Positions 63,001 to 64,000 of a stretch of 64,000 bases of DNA are shown one piece after another (position 1 is the first letter of the stretch; every line of letters starts with the position of its first letter). The position numbers and the translations under genes were made by a program. The stretch is from DASRLE01 sp963825315 (GTDB lineage Bacteria; Verrucomicrobiota; Verrucomicrobiia; Limisphaerales; Palsa-1400): positions 186,001-250,000 of the forward strand of contig CAWGST010000002.1 in assembly GCA_963825315.1 (NCBI GenBank). The letters are read 5' to 3'. The notes under the pieces are model-generated. The model did not search any database and was not told where the DNA came from. It saw only the letters and a list, made by a program, of their open reading frames with translations.

Positions 63001-64000
63001 GAGGATAATTGGCATTGGATCCGTAACGAAAGCTAAGAAACTGCGAGGCATCATAGTTTACGCCGCCCGCGCCGCCAGTTATCGTGCTGGAAGAGGGAGC
63101 GTAATTGTAGGGATTGAGAGCATAGATGGGGTTCGTCTGAAATGTAGGGCTGAGGTCATTGAGGAGCGCGGCCAGGTTGAGCTCCCACGAGCCGACTCCT
63201 TCGTCGCGGATAAACCCGTCCCGCTGCATGTTCGGATCGATGCCAGGGGTGGCGGCGAATTTGGAATTATTGTGGATAAAATTAAAATCGAGGGTTTTGC
63301 CGATGGGCAAGGCCATGAAGGCGTAGCGGCCAATGAATGGATTGGTCGGGGAATGGACGTATTCCGGATATTTGAGCACGCCAATCCATTCCGGCTCGCC
63401 GTTGACCAAGCTTGTAGCGCCGGTGGCAGCACCACTGGAATCGAGCACTTGCACGGGGCCGTTTGTTTCAAAGCGCCCGTTGCGGTTGATGTCCACCCAG
63501 AACCGGAAGTCATAGGGCGGTAAGCCCGGATTTCCATTGTTCGTGACAAACACAGGAGGGCGCGGATCGTAGAAAAGATTGCCGATATTCGTTGCCCAAT
63601 CTCCGGGATCGCTTGCGGCGCTATATGCTGGGTTGCCCGCGGTGGAGAGATAGTCATAATTGACGTTGGTTGCGCTCGTGTTGTTGGGAGTGAAGCCCGC
63701 CTGACTGATGTAATTGTGGGAGGCCATGTAGTCGTAGCTCAAGATATCCGTTTGCGCCATCATTTGGGCGATGATTTCCGTCTGGGCGCGGGCCAGGGCC
63801 GCGTCACTCATGGACCGGGCGGTATCAACGTCCAGGGTCGCGGTCACGGCGCTGCGATCGCGTCTCGTCATGGCCAGGAAGGCAATGGCAAGAAAGGTGA
63901 TGACCGACAGCATCAGCAACGTGATCACGAGAGCGACGGCGCTTTCTTTTGCCACAAAAGAACCCACGGAACCCAAGGTAGGGCGAGACTCTGTCGAGCC
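60071..64000 (-). CDS. large prepilin-like protein, Verru_Chthon cassette A-type (5' end may lie outside window)
   Basis: At least 1300 residues; the frame is open to the window edge. Possible internal starts are TTG 63976 and GTG codons after it. After a short basic lead, AVALVITLLMLSVITFLAIA followed by FLAMTRRDRSAVTATLDV is the hydrophobic helix of PilX-like or type IV pilin-like minor components. The rest is a very long Asn/Thr/Tyr-rich exported region with conserved-looking NPYNYAP, VDINRNGRFETN and SWTNANNNGLNFF. It resembles the A protein of the Verru_Chthon cassette, found with further prepilin-like genes that would lie to the right. Likely a surface or secretion-linked assembly. The match is by pattern, not by search. 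Confidence 0.65.
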   Translation of the reverse strand, partial: GSTESRPTLGSVGSFVAKESAVALVITLLMLSVITFLAIAFLAMTRRDRSAVTATLDVDTARSMSDAALARAQTEIIAQMMAQTDILSYDYMASHNYISQAGFTPNNTSATNVNYDYLSTAGNPAYSAASDPGDWATNIGNLFYDPRPPVFVTNNGNPGLPPYDFRFWVDINRNGRFETNGPVQVLDSSGAATGATSLVNGEPEWIGVLKYPEYVHSPTNPFIGRYAFMALPIGKTLDFNFIHNNSKFAATPGIDPNMQRDGFIRDEGVGSWELNLAALLNDLSPTFQTNPIYALNPYNYAPSSSTITGGAGGVNYDASQFLSFRYGSNANYPQHLNNIFGSTALSAIGLNAIDEFGLYPSLNYPFDYAGNSVTVTGFPWPGTYNSNMFYDVQDLFDTTKTGPYFASNLLVTVGKIDTTNRYAFQRLLACIGTSSAPEYGVYVYSNLFTNLPLVPPPSWLRTKVNINYDNTAQIQAGPYSSYGNYTPMPTNLVSWTNANNNGLNFFTNAADLLLRSQVFVFTNYLTNSLGQYVTNNLGQYVQAYAPSNWIYTTFGITNIPVFMSNSPGVCYNEQVHRMLQLAANIYAAANPVYAGISPNVYQQPPVFRPQFQVISSGGSNTFVTITNFVQVTSDAYLRMSQTFYDLTNSSASGLPDGTFNFWGVPWVVGAVKGLPAFDQYSYNNQVSFCRQLQFVRKIGSTSGQYQTALPFLYTNQFYEMSISNICGMDAWNPYSSNFTGSSSAGLYVVASNIMTITLANNYNFVTNISVTNVTGTSYSQPWTNVASSAAPWLAGQFKTFLQNSFIVLPPGYYSETKKWFFSLNTNGSGFSTDTNQLTWPTHSWSVTVTNHLCYALFDGPPGQGTLLDFVNLGPFGSSFPITQYLTNRPDQFNSPGYPMWSRAGTTDGGLVQVPPAIQAQIGYCMPMNSQFEWSMLGQGLPNGVSASQQCFYSPGLAPSSIQSQAGTAVPYANYADSNIWMACDPLVHYTIGDLFSPSTSIATTNINFIQPAQLLSAMTLSLGSVTQRYIHGTQNAQTGNMVFGDPNMTSADNWQFPTNLFPGVGWLGRVHRGTPWQTIYLKSDNPGQGAGWAAAANNLTPWVNSPFTYPTNDWSLIDLFTAVPNDNAARGLLSVNQTNDAAWAAVFAGVVVITNSTGGIPISPTNDFYNFYNLALDSANGIYGARTNHPNGIFHHIGDILQASALTVNSPYLTGIPPANLTDEMVERIPQQTLSLLKLGLPQFVIYSWGQSLKPKNLYSSGSGYLLNICTNYEITGEYLTRTVCHIVSDPGAGAPRIVIDNYNIEPGN

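Overview
The window looks like chromosomal DNA of a Verrucomicrobia-type bacterium, most likely from the Pedosphaera/Limisphaerales side of the phylum. The clues are a secreted protein with a VPDSG/PEP-CTERM-like tail, a very large Thr/Asn-rich subtilase, a prepilin-like protein resembling the Verru_Chthon cassette A family, a GxxExxY protein set in GCGTATTTC repeats, a 'four helix bundle suffix' fragment, and many short family repeats in a fairly GC-rich background. No rRNA marker is present, so this placement is an inference.

Layout. 1-2.8 kb: central carbon genes gnd (cut by the window edge) and pgi. 3.2-9 kb: a frameshifted CTERM protein, a lipoprotein, a UvrD/Rep helicase, then an iscA-hscB-like Fe-S assembly cluster. 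9.3-11.5 kb: a ParD-ParE toxin-antitoxin pair with a palindromic operator, and a PadR-PspC pair with its own palindrome. 11.5-12.5 kb: a non-coding stretch full of repeats. 12.5-18.5 kb: a tightly overlapping four-gene operon (small membrane protein, kinase-like/methyltransferase fusion, membrane sulfatase-like enzyme, beta-propeller phosphoesterase). 18.6-25.3 kb: rpoD and a fused xanthine dehydrogenase with XdhC. 25.5-28.4 kb: a NADAR-domain lipoprotein, YjbQ, frameshifted rsmD and gap.

28.6-34.8 kb is a small genomic island bounded by tRNA-Pro(GGG) and a 53-bp copy of its 3' half (52/53 identical). Its main cargo is one large protein that joins an archaeo-eukaryotic primase (TOTE type), an SF2 helicase and a C-terminal DUF559/Vsr-like nuclease, so it is a probable single-gene conflict/defence system. 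The island also holds an IS630 copy in the remains of an AAA+/DUF4143 ATPase gene, a SEC-C/TPR protein and a CcbP-like protein. No integrase is visible.

34.9-49 kb: a secreted GH30 glycosidase, then an electron-transfer operon (acyl-CoA dehydrogenase, ETF-quinone oxidoreductase-like protein, flavodoxin-fold reductase, etfB, etfA) split by about 5 kb of foreign DNA. The inserted part holds a Sel1-repeat gene broken at one CTAG by two unrelated insertion sequences side by side (IS1182 and IS701 types), plus an orphan XRE regulator lying between two diverged copies of the tail of the quinone-oxidoreductase gene. 49-51.5 kb: bifunctional nuclease, DNA polymerase III delta and a STAS protein. 51.5-64 kb: the giant subtilase (one frameshift), the GxxExxY gene, a 129-bp tandem repeat and the partial prepilin-like protein.

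Three otherwise well-conserved genes (CTERM protein, rsmD, subtilase) each carry one frameshift. That pattern fits residual assembly error at least as well as true pseudogenes.
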